A stretch of DNA of 64,000 bases, taken from Cephalopachus bancanus (Eukaryota > Chordata > Mammalia > Primates > Tarsiidae). The notes under the pieces are model-generated. The model was not told the DNA's origin, ran no database searches, and saw only the letters and a program-made list of their open reading frames with translations. A program made the position numbers and the translations under genes. This document shows, piece after piece, positions 23,540 through 35,039 of the stretch (positions are counted from its first letter, which is position 1; each line of letters begins with the position of its first letter). The stretch is from NCBI GenBank assembly GCA_027257055.1, contig JAPVLO010000951.1, positions 363,501 to 427,500 of the forward strand, written 5' to 3'.

Positions 23540-23832
23540 AGTAAATCCTTTGTAGATGTAATTAGTTAAGGTGAGATTATATTGGATTAGGGTGGACCCT
23601 AATGACTAATGTCTTGAAGAAGAAGAAGAAGAGGAGGAGAAGAAGGAAAAAGACACAAGGATTGTTAGGATCCACAAAGCTAAGTAAAAATGTGGATAGA
23701 TTCTGCTTCAAGAAGGAACCCACTCTGCCGACACTTTCAGACTTCTAGTCTCTAGAACTGCTGAGACAAGGCATCTCTGTTGTGTCAAATCACCCATCAT
23801 ATGGAATTTGCAGTCTCAGCAAACTGATACAC
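23540..23832 (+). mobile_element. MLT1-type LTR
   Basis: GATGTAATTAGTTAAGGTGAGATTATATTGG, AGGGTGGACCCTAATGA, CTGCCGACACTTTCAGACTTCTAG and ACTGATACA follow the MLT1 order. A GAA/GAG run (23,618-23,650) sits where the GGACAC(A/C)GA stretch would be, so the middle has been replaced by a purine repeat. Confidence 0.8.
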
Positions 23833-23834
23833 CC

Positions 23835-24675
23835 AACATTTTTGGTCAATGGTGTAATGCAGTGGAAGTTTTGGGAATTTTACTGCCAATCAAACACATA
23901 TTATTTCAACCCTTCCTATTGAGGGAGGTTGTCATAATAAAAACTGTGAGAAGTACCCCAACATTGCAGGCGCCCAGTAATTCTTATCCATGACCACTTC
24001 GGATTGACTTCCTCTGAGTGGCCCCTTAACATTCTTTCCAGTCTTATAATTCAGTCATAATGATGTATTATGACTTATTATTATTAGAAGCCTTGTCAGA
24101 AGAAGCAGAAAAGCAAATCAAAATAACTCCATCCAAAGCCTCCCAACACGGCTGCATCACACAAGCTCAAAGGCATGTAAACAAGAGCTCCAAGCTCCTA
24201 AAATTTGCTGCCAAATGCAAAAGATAAATCATTCCTGAATGTGGGCCCATCCACAATCATCACAAATTAAACTCTATCTGACATTTCTTCCACTGCCAAA
24301 ATATTTTTCTTTTTAGTAGCAATTAAGGTTGAGTTCCTCCAGCGAACATTCCAGGGAGGGGATTTCAAGAGTGCATTTCAGGCAGAGATCAAGAATACCA
24401 TGGAGGGCTTTCACCGAAGTGGGGTGTTCTTTGGGAGGCGGCCATGATGGATTCAATGTCCCCATACTACAGGAGGGACTACTTGTCACTTATAAGGCAG
24501 GAGGGGAGATTCATTCTTGCTCTCACCTCTACCATTCCATCTCTGTTTCCAATGGCACACGTTCTTATCCGCTATTTCTGAGCCCATGCTGGTGGGGCTT
24601 CCTTTCCACTTACACAAGCATGATTCGTGGCTGTGGTGGGTACTTCCATCACTCAAATGTCCCTAAAGACAATGA
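23835..24675. other. Unique sequence, nothing recognised
   Basis: No repeat named. The first ~115 codons of a long + frame (24,329-25,345) are unique sequence before it enters the TCC tract. They show no motif, so I do not call a gene. Confidence 0.4.
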
Positions 24676-24677
24676 GT

Positions 24678-25335
24678 CTTTCTCTTTCTTCCTCTTCCTC
24701 TTCCTCCTCTTCCTCCTCCTCCTCCTCTTCTTCTTCTTCTTCCTCCTCCTCCTCTTCTTGTTCTTCTTCCTCCTCCTTCTTGTCCTCCTTCTTCTTTACC
24801 TCTTCTCCTCCTTCTCCTCTCATTTGCCTTCTCCTCTTCCTTCTCTTCTTTCTCCTTTTTTCCTCTTCTCCTCCTCCTCTTCCTGTTGTTCCCCCTCCTC
24901 CTTCTCTTCTTCCTCTTCCTTCTTCTCCTTCTCCTTTTTCTCCCCTCCTCCTTCTCTCTCTCCTCCCTCTCTTCCTCCTCTTTCTCTTTGCATTTGTTTT
25001 CTCTGTCTCCTTCTCCTCTCCTCCTCTTCCTTCTCTTCCACATTCTCCTCTTTCTTTCCTCCTCTTTCTGCTCCTCTTCTTCCTCCTTCTTCTCCTCCTC
25101 CTTTCTCCTCGAATCCATCTTCTCCTCCTCTTTCTCTTCTCCTTCTTCTTCTCTCCTCCTTTTCTTCCTCTTCCTCCTCCACCTTCCCTTCCTCTTCCTC
25201 CTCCACCTTCCCTTCCTCTTCCTCCTCCACCTTCCCTTCCTCTTCCTCCCTCTTTCTTCTCTTAGCCATCTTCTTTCCTCCTCATTCTCCTCCTATTCTT
25301 CCCCTTCTTTCTCCCTCCTTCTACTCCTCCTTCTC
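24678..25335. repeat. (TCC/TTC)n polypyrimidine tract with 24-bp repeats
   Basis: About 650 bp of almost pure C+T on the + strand, mostly TCC, TTC and TTCC. Near 25,170-25,245 a 24-bp unit TTCCTCTTCCTCCTCCACCT(TCCC) repeats about three and a half times. All long frames here (Ser/Phe/Leu on +, Glu/Arg/Lys on -) are compositional. Confidence 0.97.
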
Positions 25336-25439
25336 TATTAGATAAGGATTTATTTGTCTTGCACAGCAAGAAGTACAGAGCTAAGATGTTCAGTCATGGT
25401 TCAGAGCTCAGTAATGCCACCAGGCAACCACATGGACTT

Positions 25440-26190
25440 TCTTTTTCTTTTTAATAATAAGAAAACAATTTTATTTGCTTTATTAATTGACAAATTAAAA
25501 GTAGCACATATTTATGGAATGCAATGTGGTGTTTTGATACATGTATTCATAATGAATGGTACATCAAGCTGGTTCACATATTCACATACTTATCACTTCT
25601 TTGTGGTGCAAATAATTAAAATCTACTCTCTCTGTAATTATCAAGTACTTCATATATTGTTATGAACAATAGTCACTATATTGTCTAATAGACCTCTTGA
25701 GCTTATTCCTATGGTCTAACTGAAATTGTATCTCATTTGACCAACTGTCACTCATCTCCAGTTTCTTCAACTTTTTTAGATTTTGCATGCACATGTCTTT
25801 CTGTTCCTGGTTCATTTTGCTCAGCATATTGACCTCTGGGTTCATCCATGTTGCTGCCAATGACATAATTTCCATATTTTTAGAGATTAAATAGTATCCT
25901 ATTATGTATATATGCCACATTCTCTTAATTCATTCATCTGTTGATGGGCACTTTGGTAGAGTCTGCATCTTGGCTATTGTGAGCAGCACTGCAGTAAAGA
26001 CAGGAGCACAAATCTCTCTTCAACATACTGAATTTCCTTTCTTGAGTAGAGACACAGATATAGAGTTACTGGATTGTACAGAGGTTCTATTTTTAATTTT
26101 TGAGAAATCTCTATGCTGGTTTTCAGAATGGTTGCCCTAATTTACACTCCCACCAGCAGTACGCAGGGTTCTTGTCTCTACCTCCTAGCC
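25440..26190 (-). mobile_element. L1 3' end (L1MA/L1MB-like), 5'-truncated
   Basis: The order of AGCACATATTTATGGAATGCAATGTGG, CATTTGACCAACTG, CATATTTTTAGAGATTAAATAGTATCC, TTGATGGGCACTTTGG, CTATTGTGAGCAGCACTGCAG and TTACACTCCCACCAGCAG is a continuous minus-strand L1 3' part. It is older than the L1 at 26.7 kb. Confidence 0.88.
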
Positions 26191-26194
26191 AGTG

Positions 26195-26650
26195 CTTGGG
26201 ACAAGACTTTCTTGTCTTTCCATGTTGCTGTTCCTGGAGGTAGGCTTCAGACTTTTGCCTCTTTTCTGATGGCTGCCGAGGATATCTTGTCCAGCTCAGA
26301 GTCTGAGCACTAAGTGAAAGAGACCAGGCAAAGAGTGAAAACATTTCTCCTAGTGAAGCCTTGCCTTTGATTCCGGAAGGGAAGCCCTCTCCAGCAACTT
26401 TTGCTCAAACATCCTTGGCCATGTCTACAAAACATATGGCCCCAGTTAGAAGGAAAGCACAAAATCATAGATGTGTTTTGCATTTAGCCCCCATAGTTGA
26501 GGATGTTATACCAGACTAAGGAGCTGGTGACTCCTATCCTAGCATCTGCTGCACGGCCTCTCTGGGTTTGCAATGGACTTTTCCAAACTCCATACTGATC
26601 CCACAAGAGCGATGAGCACTTCCTGAAATTCACTTTGAATTTCATAATTG
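26195..26650. other. Unique sequence, nothing recognised
   Basis: A short intervening stretch between an L1 tail and an MLT1 LTR, with no gene or repeat that I can defend. Confidence 0.4.
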
Positions 26651-26766
26651 TTGCAGACTGAATTGTGTCCCCTCAAACTCATATATTGAGATCCTGACCC
26701 TGGAGCCTCAGAATATGACTGTGTCTGGAGATGGGTCTTTAAAGAGGAGATTAAGGATTGAAGCGG

Positions 26767-26774
26767 CAAGATGG
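26767..26774 (+). promoter_or_regulatory. YY1-like site at the L1 5' end
   Basis: CAAGATGG begins 11 bases into the L1. In human L1 a YY1 site with the same core lies at a comparable place and sets the transcription start (established knowledge). Function here is inferred. Confidence 0.55.
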
Positions 26775-28127
26775 TGATGGGACAAGTTGGACTGTGAAAG
26801 TCACCACAAAAGGTGGCTGCTGCAGCCGGCTGCACACACCACCACTGCCTCTGCAAAAGGTGGCTGCTGCAGCCAATCCCATGCACTGCGCTGCCACCAC
26901 AGCCTTTGGCTCCCAGCCCTGTAGAATTCCCGGCTCCCTCCCCTGCCTCAAGCCACCCCACAGTGAAGGGACCAGAGAGCAGCTGGAGTCCGAGGTCTGA
27001 TCGGTGGAGAGAGGGGATCAAGGAGGTTCAGGGAGGAGGCCCATGCCTGGTAAAGAGGTGCCCATTGCAGCCATTTTCTCTGTCCCAGGACCAGGCAGAG
27101 AACTGCATTGCCTGCCCCACTCTGCACAGCTGTGCCCAGCCTCCAACTTGGGACCTAAGGTAATCGCATCAAACAGGGAGAGACAGAAACCCTCCCCCAT
27201 GCTATATTGGACACAGACAGGTCGGATATGAGTGGCAGACCTAACAGGCAGTAAGATGATTGTGTCCAGATCTGATCCTTCCACAGCAGATCTGGGACAT
27301 CTGACTCTAGCTATGAGCAACACTGTCAGCCTTTGATGAGAGCTAGAGATCAGAGCTGAATGGGCGTTGGGCTCACAGGAACGACCTCAGAGCAAGCTTG
27401 ATTCATTGTTTTTACTTTAAAAAATTTTTATTCTTTGCCTGTTTGCTTTGTTCACTTTTGTTTGTTTTATGTTTTACCTTTTTTTCTTTTTCTTTCTTCT
27501 CTCTGTTTTTGATAATGTTTTCGTACTTGCCTTGTTTCTGTTATTTTAATGATTTCTCTGTTTTTCTTTAGAACTCCTGTTTGTTTAAGGGGATTGTATA
27601 CCAATTGGGAGGTTGGTTGGCTTGTGTGTTTGTATGATTGTCTGTATGATTTAGTTTTTTTTACTTGTCTCTGTCTTTGCATCTCTTTTCATTTGTTAGT
27701 CGGTATGTTTGTCTGTTATCTCTCTTACTCTTCTCTCTCTCTCCAAATTTCTCTTTCCCCCCTCCTTCCCTGTTCCACTCTTTTCCTTTTCTTACCTCAT
27801 TTCCTTTCAGGAGGAAAACTTACACCCCCACTGCATGGACAGATTGCAAGGCAGCGGGAAGGGGGTTCCAGGGTATCCATACACCTGTCAGTGGATTTTG
27901 GAATCTGCAGATAGATTTTGAATCACAGCTCCTTCCCTAATTAAATCTGAAAACTGCAAAAAAGTATAGCTCCCATCCACAGTCCAGTCTCAGAATTGAA
28001 CAAAGCTGGAGGATTCACATAAGGAAGAATAGGAGATTGAGCAAACAGAAGTAAGAGCAACCACACCATCCCTGAACAACAGAATTAAAGAATAGGGGGG
28101 GAAAGTGGGGAGGAAAATCTACACAAA

Positions 28128-29094
28128 TGAAGAAAAATCAAAAGAAGAATACAGGTCTCACATAGACCCTTGGGAGATCAGATACTGAGAAAACAGACTT
28201 TGGAATGCAAACAATGAAGAGTCCCCAGAATTACTGGTCACATATTACAAACCCAGGCATCAAGACATGAATAGAGAGGATAAAAAGAATTGAGAAGAGA
28301 CAAGAGGAAAATAGGAAGGAATTGATAATTGAGATAACAGTAGAAAAGAATACTGTCATGGAAATAAACAACAAACTAATAAGCATGAAAAACAGAACTA
28401 GCCAAGTAGAAGAAAGAATCTCAGAGCTGGAGGACCAAAATATAGAAGTAACCCAGACTGTCAAAAACATAGAACAGAAGTTTAAAAAGACAGAACAAAA
28501 TCTTCAAGAAGTGAGCAATTATTTCAAGAGGTCGAGCCTAAGAGTAATTGGACTTTCTGAGGCAGAAAGAGAGACAGAGACCACCCTGGAACAAACATTC
28601 CATGAAATCATTCAAGAAAACTTCAATCAACTTATCAGTGATGTGAAAATTCAAACACAAAAGATCCAGAAAACCCCTGCAAGACAACAAAAGAGAAGAC
28701 CAACTCCCAGACACATAAAAATTTGCCTTAACAAAGTAGGTATAAAAGAAAAAAAATCCTAAAGGCAGGAAGAGAAAAAGGTCAGGCAACTTACCAGGGA
28801 AGACCAATTAGAATAGCAGCAGATTTATCTACAGAAACACTTCAGGCTAGGAGAACATGAAGCCCAATCTTCAAAGTTCTCAAAGATAAAAAATTTTAAG
28901 CAAGAAGAACCTACCCAGCTAAGCTAAGGTTCATCAGTGAGGGAGAAGTAAAGTCTTTCCCAGACAGCCAATCCATAAGATCTTACGCTGCCTCTAGACC
29001 ACCTCTATAAGAAACACTTAAGAAAGTATTAAACACAGAAGAAAAGGAAAAAAGAACAATAACGTTCTTCACAAGAGTGCAGGAGAAAGATTGA
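28128..29094 (+). pseudogene. L1 ORF1p (RNA-binding chaperone), disrupted
   Basis: From ATGAAGAAAAATCAAAAG to the TGA at 29,092-29,094 the frame encodes an L1 ORF1p-like protein broken by several stops. The longest open part is about 28,322-28,762. It has a heptad-type coiled-coil segment (SQVEERISELEDQNIEV), then the start of the RRM (YFKRSSLRVIGLSE) and the C-terminal domain entry (TPRHIKICLNKV). After a stop at 28,760 the same frame continues with RPIRIAADLSTETLQARR and FISEGEVKSF. ORF1p normally trimerises and coats L1 RNA in the ribonucleoprotein. Stops make this copy inactive. Confidence 0.85.
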
Positions 29095-29169
29095 AAACAC
29101 ACATTAATCAACCCAAAAAATCAAAAGAAAGACAACAAACAGGAACAACAACAACTCTATAAGAACCTT

Positions 29170-30905
29170 ATGACAGGGATAAACTCTCACATTTCAGTAA
29201 TTAGCCTGAATGTGAATGGACTAAATACACCACTGAAAAGCCATAGAATGGCAAAATGGATAAAATATCACCAGGCAACAATATATTGTCTCCAAGATAC
29301 TCATCTCCCTAGAAAGGACACTCACAGACTCAAAGTAAGAAGATGGGAAGCAAATTTTAAGGTGAATGGAACACAAAAGAAAGCTGGAGTTGCGATCTTA
29401 ATATCAGACAAAATACCCTTTAAGGTATCAAAAATTAAGAAAGATGCAGGTCACTACATAATGATAAAAGGTTCAATCCATCAACAAGAAATATCCATCC
29501 TAAACATATGTGCACCCAACATAGGAGCACCAACTTTCATAAAGCAGCTTCCAGCAAACTTAAAAAAGATGTTGACTCTAACACTATCAAAACTGGGGAC
29601 TTTAATAACTCACTCACAACCCTAGACAGATCATCAGGACAAAAAATCAGCAAGGAGGTCTGGAACCTCAATGTGACTCCTGACCAAATGGGCTTAATTG
29701 ATACTTACAGAACACTCCACTCAACGACCATAGAATATACATTCTATTCATCATCACATGGAATGTACTCTAAGATAGACCACATCATTGGCCACAAATC
29801 AAGCAGAAACAAATTTAATAAAACTGAAATTTTGCCATGCACCTTCTCAAACCACTGTGGAATAAAAATAAATGTCAATATCAACAAAGTTCCCCCCAAA
29901 CCCACAAAGACATGGACACAACAGCATGATGCTAAGCAACTCCTGGGTCAACATGGAAATCAAAACAGAGATTATAAGATACCTGGAAACAAATAAAAAT
30001 GAAGAAACATCTTACCAAAATCTCTGGGTGCCATGAAATCAGTAGTAAGAGGGGAATTTATATCTCTACAAATGCACATGAAGAAAATGGAAAGATAACA
30101 AGTTAACAGCCTACCAAATCACCTAAGGAAACTGGAAAAGCAAGACCATCAAAACCCTAACTTCAGCAGAAGAACCCACATCACCAAAATAAAAGCCCAA
30201 ATCCAGGACATAGAAGACAAAAAGGTAATACAAAAAGTCAACAACAAAAAAAGCTTGTTCTTTGAAAGGATAAACAAGATTGATGGTCCCTTAGCTAGAC
30301 TGACCAAGAGAAAGAGAGAAAAAGCCCAAACAAACACAATTAGAAACACAAAAGATGAAGTCACGTCTGACTCAGAAGTAATACAAAAGATTATTAGAGA
30401 CTACTATGTACACTTGTATGGAAACAAACTTGAAAACCTAAAGGAAATGGAGATCTTTCTGACATCTCTCCCTAAGTTAAAACAAGAAGAAATTGAGACC
30501 TAAATAGACCAGTAACAATCAAGGAAATTGACTGTCATAAGAAAACTACATACCAAAAAAAAAAAAAAAAAGGCCCTGGACCAGATGGCTTTCCAGCAGA
30601 ATTGCACAAAACATGCAAGGAGGAACTGAAACCAATCTTATTGAAAGTATTCCAAGCGATTGAGAAAGATGGAACTCTCCCCAAATCATTTTATGAAGCT
30701 AACATCACATGGATATCCAAACCAGGTAAAGACCCGACAAAGAAAGAGAACTACAGGCCAATATCTTTGATGAGTATAGGTGCTAAAATTCTCAACAAGA
30801 TCCTAGCAAACCGGATTCAACAACACATCTCAAAAATCATCCACCACAACCAAGTAGACTTCATCCCCAGGATGCAAATCTTGGGGAGTGAATATTTGTA
30901 TATCT
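29170..30905 (+). pseudogene. L1 ORF2p (endonuclease-reverse transcriptase), truncated
   Basis: ATG at 29,170 lies 75 bp after ORF1, the usual L1 arrangement. The N-terminal endonuclease is recognisable: SLNVNGLNTPLK, QDTHLPRKDTHRLK, KAGVAILISDKI, then after a +1/-1 shift at the A-run near 29,560 KTGDFNNSLTTLDRSS and YSKIDHIIGHK. The catalytic SDH motif reads SNH (CTFSNHCGIKINV), so the Asp is lost. Further on are [31 protein letters not shown] and [14 protein letters not shown] of the reverse transcriptase entry. The chain ends before the YADD active site because of the internal deletion, and an A18 run (30,553-30,571) adds another frame break. It cannot prime or copy RNA. Confidence 0.92.
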
Positions 30906-31264
30906 AACCCTGAAAAGTACCCCACGATTTTAAAATAAAAAAAATTTAAAAATTAAAAAAATAAAATAAAATAAAGAGGAGATTAAGGTAGGATGAGCTC
31001 ATTAGGTAGGCCCTGATCTAGTAGGACTGGGTCTTTATAAGAAGAGGAAATAAGGACACAGATTTGCACAGAGGAATGACCTCCTGAGAACACGAAGAAG
31101 ATGGCATTTACATGCCCAGGAGAGAGACTTCAGGAGGAACCACCCCTGAGACACCTTGGCCTCAACTTCCAGCCTCCAGGATGATGAGAAAATACATTTC
31201 TGTTGTTTATTCCACAAGGTTGCAGCACTTTGCTCTAGCAGCCCTAGCAAACTCTACAGTGACA

Positions 31265-31825
31265 CTCTGCATTTTTTTCTTCCAGTAACTCTGTCCACTT
31301 TGTCCTTGTCTTTGACACATCCATCTTGGCTATCAGATATCACAACTGGATTTAAAATATGCCCCAAAGAAGATTTACAACACTAATGCAAGCACTCACG
31401 TGTCCACCACTTAGCTTAAGAGATAGAACCTTTCTAGTATCCTGGAGAATGGTGGAATTTCCACCATTTTCAGGAGTCTTCTGCCCTCTTTCAAATTATC
31501 AAGGACACTTGAGAGGTTTTCTTGGTGGTGATTCTATCTGTCAATATTTGTCATGTTTTAAAAATGGAGATATTAAAAACGTATTTATTAATTCACTTGC
31601 AAGGAATGAAATCTCATGCATGTTATGCAAATCACATTTCTTATGATAAATAATATCCAACAACAAAAACAAAAATGATAGAAGAATGTCAACTGTTTTA
31701 CATTTTTGGCAAGTGTCCATCTTAATTGGAAACTGCTGAATTTGCATATTTGTTTTTATTGAAATATATGAAGAAAATTCAGTCTCACATAGATATGTAG
31801 TTGCAAAAAGGAGTATTTTATTGAT
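31265..31825. other. Unclassified old sequence
   Basis: No gene seen. The stretch around 31,370-31,480 (GTGTCCACCACTTAGCTTAAGAGATAGAACC) resembles an ancient L1/L2-type fragment, but I cannot assign it. A TTGA run (31,822-31,835) borders the Alu monomer. Confidence 0.35.
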
Positions 31826-31829
31826 TGAT

Positions 31830-31956
31830 TGATTGTAGAGAAAAGGTCTTGCTATGTTTCCCAGGCTGGTCTTGAACTCGTGGCCTCAAGTGATCCTACC
31901 ACCTTGGCCTCCCAAAGTGCTGAGATTACAATTGTGTGCCACTGTGCCTGGCCAAA
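31830..31956 (-). mobile_element. Free left Alu monomer (FLAM-like)
   Basis: A single arm: GTAGAGAAAAGGTCTTGCTATG, CCAGGCTGGTCTTGAACTCG, CCTCCCAAAGTGCTGAGATTAC and GCCACTGTGCCTGGCC, with no second arm. Confidence 0.88.
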
Positions 31957-31957
31957 G

Positions 31958-32315
31958 AAGAATATTTTAGTACTCTTTCCAAATAATCATGGATATTCTT
32001 GTTTGGGACCATATCCAAACTTGGCAAATGTTGGTTGCCTCAATGGTCAGTTTCCACATGGAATGTGTGGCTGTATGCATCAATGATGTTCCCATACTTT
32101 GCCCAATTAAAGTATGGCCACTGGCCTCTTTAGGACATTGAGGGATGTTTTAGTCATTCAAATCATGCATCTCATGAATGCGGGCCAGTTTCAGGAATCC
32201 TAGGATATATGTTTCCTTCCCTCCCATGCCTAAAGTGTCACATGGCCTTGACCAAGCCACTATCCCACTGGGAGAAAGAGTCATGGGAAAGAAAACACAA
32301 AAATAAAGTAGTGCA
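31958..32315. other. Unique sequence, nothing recognised
   Basis: No repeat or gene that I can support. Confidence 0.4.
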
Positions 32316-32317
32316 AT

Positions 32318-32842
32318 AGCTGGAATCCTAAAATGTACCCTAGATGCCTGCCCCTGAGGTGCACATGCTGTCTCCCCAATATTCAATCAAACATTCCTCC
32401 AGACACAGCTGTGAATGAACTTTGAAGAAGTAATTAAGATCACAAATCAGTGGACAACAAAAGAGGAAAAATATGGGTGGGCCTGGCCTAATCAGGTGAG
32501 CTTTCTTAAAAAAAAAAAAAAGGCTCTTCTTGGTGAACGATACTGAAAGTTGGAGATTCAACACATGAGAGATACTCAATGTGAGGGAGATTCCCCATTG
32601 CCAGCAGCCCCTGGCTGACATCCAGCAAGGAAACAGGGACCTCAATCTCACAACAACCCCATTAATTTTGGAGGAATATCCTGAGTATTGGATGAAACTG
32701 TGACCTTCATTTCTGACAGTGAGATCCCAAACAGAAGACACAGCCTTCCGACTTAAAAAGAGCGAACGACACAGGTTGTTTGAGGCAGCTGTGTTTGTGG
32801 TGATTTTTTTTAGGTAGCAATAGAAAACGAACACCAGTAAGT
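32318..32842 (+). mobile_element. MLT1-type LTR (long, old subfamily)
   Basis: The 5' side ATCCTAAAATGTACCCTAG, then CCCCTGGCTGACATCCAGCAAGGAAACAGGGACCTCA, CCAAACAGAAGACACAGCCTTCCGAC and the end AGGTAGCAATAGAAAACGAACACCAG follow the long MLT1 (E-K type) layout. An A14 run lies at about 32,508-32,521. Confidence 0.8.
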
Positions 32843-33257
32843 GCAGGCATGTTACTGGGCTATGAGACTGAAGGAAAGAACAAGCCTGGAAAAGGCTGGA
32901 ACTACCCTCCTGCTTGCCACAGACCAGCGACTGCTGATCTTCCATTTTTCCTTTTCTGGGTGTTTATATTTTCCATTGGAATGAGGAAAGTGGATAGCTT
33001 CTCTTGGAGTTTACAGACCCTTGGAGCTCAAAGTGCTCCTTATCTGTGTAAACAAGGTTTTATGGGCACAGCCACCCCCCAGTTTAAATTTTATCTGTAT
33101 CTGCTCATTCACTACAACAGCAGAGTGGAGTTTTTGCAAAAGAGCCTCTCTGGCCTTCAAAGCTTCAAATATTTACACTCTGACCCTTGGGGAAAATGTT
33201 GGCCAAGCCACTGAGAACCACTTTTTCCCCTCAATGCAGTTGTGTTTTCTGGTGGAT

Positions 33258-33795
33258 ATGGTGAAACAGACAAACATACATAATATGCACACACAAGACA
33301 TACACAGCATAGACCACACACAAATCGCAAACATAATATTCACACACACAACACACACATACAACACAGATGACACACAGATACACATACATAATATACA
33401 CATACAATACACACATAGCACAGACCACACACAATACACATACATAATATGCACACACAACATGTGACATAGACCACAGAGATACACATGTCATATGCAC
33501 ACATACCACACACCACACCCATATACATTCATGAAATGTATATGTCAGATACACATGCTTGTGCATGCAAGGCACACACATACAAAACCAGATGAATATA
33601 CCACAATAAAATCCCACACTTACGCACACATACCACACGCAAAAACATACACAATTGTGCACATACACACACCACATACATATCACACATCAAACTCATG
33701 CACATGAGTGCACGAACAACACCCATACCACACACACATGCACATACACACACCACAATGCACCAATGCATACGCTCACTTCCTTCCACGCAAAC
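33258..33795. repeat. Degenerate (CA)n array with ~55-bp sub-periods
   Basis: A/C-rich sequence built of ACACAC and ACATA words. TAATAT(G/A)CACA landmarks start at 33,281, 33,334, 33,392 and 33,445. Cys/Val-rich minus frames and His/Thr plus frames are compositional. Confidence 0.95.
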
Positions 33796-35035
33796 ACATC
33801 CTGCAATGGACATGTGAGAAGCCAGAGCTCCAGGCTGGGATTGCCCGTCACTACGCTAGCATGACAGCTGACTCTCAGTGACCTTGGCGACTCTATGAAG
33901 ATAAAGTTCTCTAAAAAAAACCCTCAGTGCCTTCCGTAAAATCCATGGTTGGGGATGCCTCCAAGATCCACGTCAGCTCTCAATGTCTGCATTGAGGATG
34001 CAAAAAACCCGACCCAGAAACCACGAGCCCCTGCCACTCTGTCCCTTTTTGACCAGATAAAGCTTTGCCACTCCCCGTCTCAAAGAGGAGAGTCTATGCA
34101 TGACTTGGGTAAGAGTTTGCAGAAGTGAGACTCGGCAGAGAGTCTGCATTCCCCATGGGATGAGGAGACAGTTGCACTGATTTGGGCAAACTTTGGCAGG
34201 ACTCAGGACCTGGCCCAGGATAATGGGCTGAGAACCCAGGGTGACAGCTGCCTGCAGTACCGAGCTCAGCCTGCATCCATTCCCTGAGTCTCAGGAACTA
34301 ATTCCACCCCATCTGATCATCCTTTGCTGTCTGCTCAGAGGAAGTTTGTAACGGGCAGCATTGTGGAGGACAGACGACAACAGTTTGAAAACAACATTTA
34401 ACTTCCATAAGGCAAGTACAAATGCTCGAGGAAGCATTTTGCAATTTTCATTGAAAAAATGGATCACTTTTTTCCCCATCTAGGCAAACCTTAGCAAATA
34501 CTCTCTGGATGTCTTAGGTGATGTCTGAATTGAAGAAGTGTCATCATTGCATAATTTGAATTTATCCTGTAGTGAGGTCTCGACTCAAAAAATCACCATC
34601 AGTCTTCATTTTTACTTCTGTGGGATTAAAGGAAGTTGAATTAACACTGTCTGTAATAATGCAGTTTTTTTTAAAGAATAAATTTTGGGATGCTGAGGCA
34701 GGAGAATCACTTGAGGCCAGGATTCAGAGACTGAACTGGTTTTCCTTACAATCACTTCCTGTTATTGATTTCCTGTTCATTCTAAACCTAGAAGTATTCA
34801 AAGCACAGGAAATAAAAACACAAACTGTCCCCAAGTATGCTCAAAGGACCTGCATCGGTGCAAACTGACTCTCGAAAGCAATGTGTGTAGCTGGGCCTGC
34901 CTGTGTTGGGGCGGGTGAGACTTCTCTGCCTCTAAGTGGAGGACAAAGTCATCGAAAAACAATGAGTGCAATGAGTGCAATGGAGCTTTGGTATGCAGGA
35001 AATTATTAAAACACCATAGGAACCCTAAAGATTGC
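33796..35035. other. Mostly unique sequence, one small Alu-like scrap
   Basis: No gene called. At 34,678-34,730 GGGATGCTGAGGCAGGAGAATCACTTGAGGCC is a short Alu-derived scrap. 34,310-34,510 is free of recognised repeats. A possible acceptor/donor pair at 34,057/34,108 has a stop in the frame compatible with the 36-kb exon candidate, so I do not call it. Confidence 0.4.
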
Positions 35036-35039
35036 CTTA

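Larger units (their letters stand above)
26757..30972 (+). mobile_element. L1 retrotransposon, 5'-complete but internally deleted
   Basis: Perfect 16-bp target duplications AAAGAGGAGATTAAGG lie at 26,741-26,756 and 30,973-30,988. The 4.2-kb insert has a 5' untranslated region of about 1.37 kb, an ORF1 remnant, an ORF2 remnant and an A-rich 3' end after TATCTAACCCTGAAAAGTACCCC. A full L1 is about 6 kb. The missing part is in ORF2: at about 30,876 the reverse transcriptase sequence jumps to the extreme 3' end. It is dead, but its intact 5' end, clear target duplications and readable ORFs make it the youngest long L1 here. Confidence 0.95.
26653..31262 (+). mobile_element. MLT1-type LTR split by an L1 insertion
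   Basis: The 5' part (26,653-26,756: GCAGACTGAATTGTGTCCCC, CCTCAGAATATGACTGTGTC) and the 3' part (30,973-31,262: GGACTGGGTCTTTATAAGAAGAGG, ACTTCCAGCCTCCAGGATGATGAG, CATTTCTGTTGTTTATTC) form one LTR. The halves share the L1 target duplication at the break. Confidence 0.9.

Noticed and set aside
24329..25345. Longest open frame (338 codons, +)
   Set aside because: Two thirds of it is the TCC/TTC repeat translated as Ser/Phe/Leu. The unique first part has no motif or conserved context, and antisense frames are equally long.
26539..27021. 160-codon minus frame
   Set aside because: It runs from the MLT1 LTR across the target duplication into the L1 5' UTR, so it post-dates the insertion and cannot be an old gene.
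33231..33686. Cys/Val-rich minus frame resembling a cysteine-rich membrane protein
   Set aside because: Translation of a degenerate CA array. Three overlapping frames show the same composition.
34057..34108. Exon-like stretch before the 36-kb candidate
   Set aside because: A TGA lies in the only frame that would join to 36,037.
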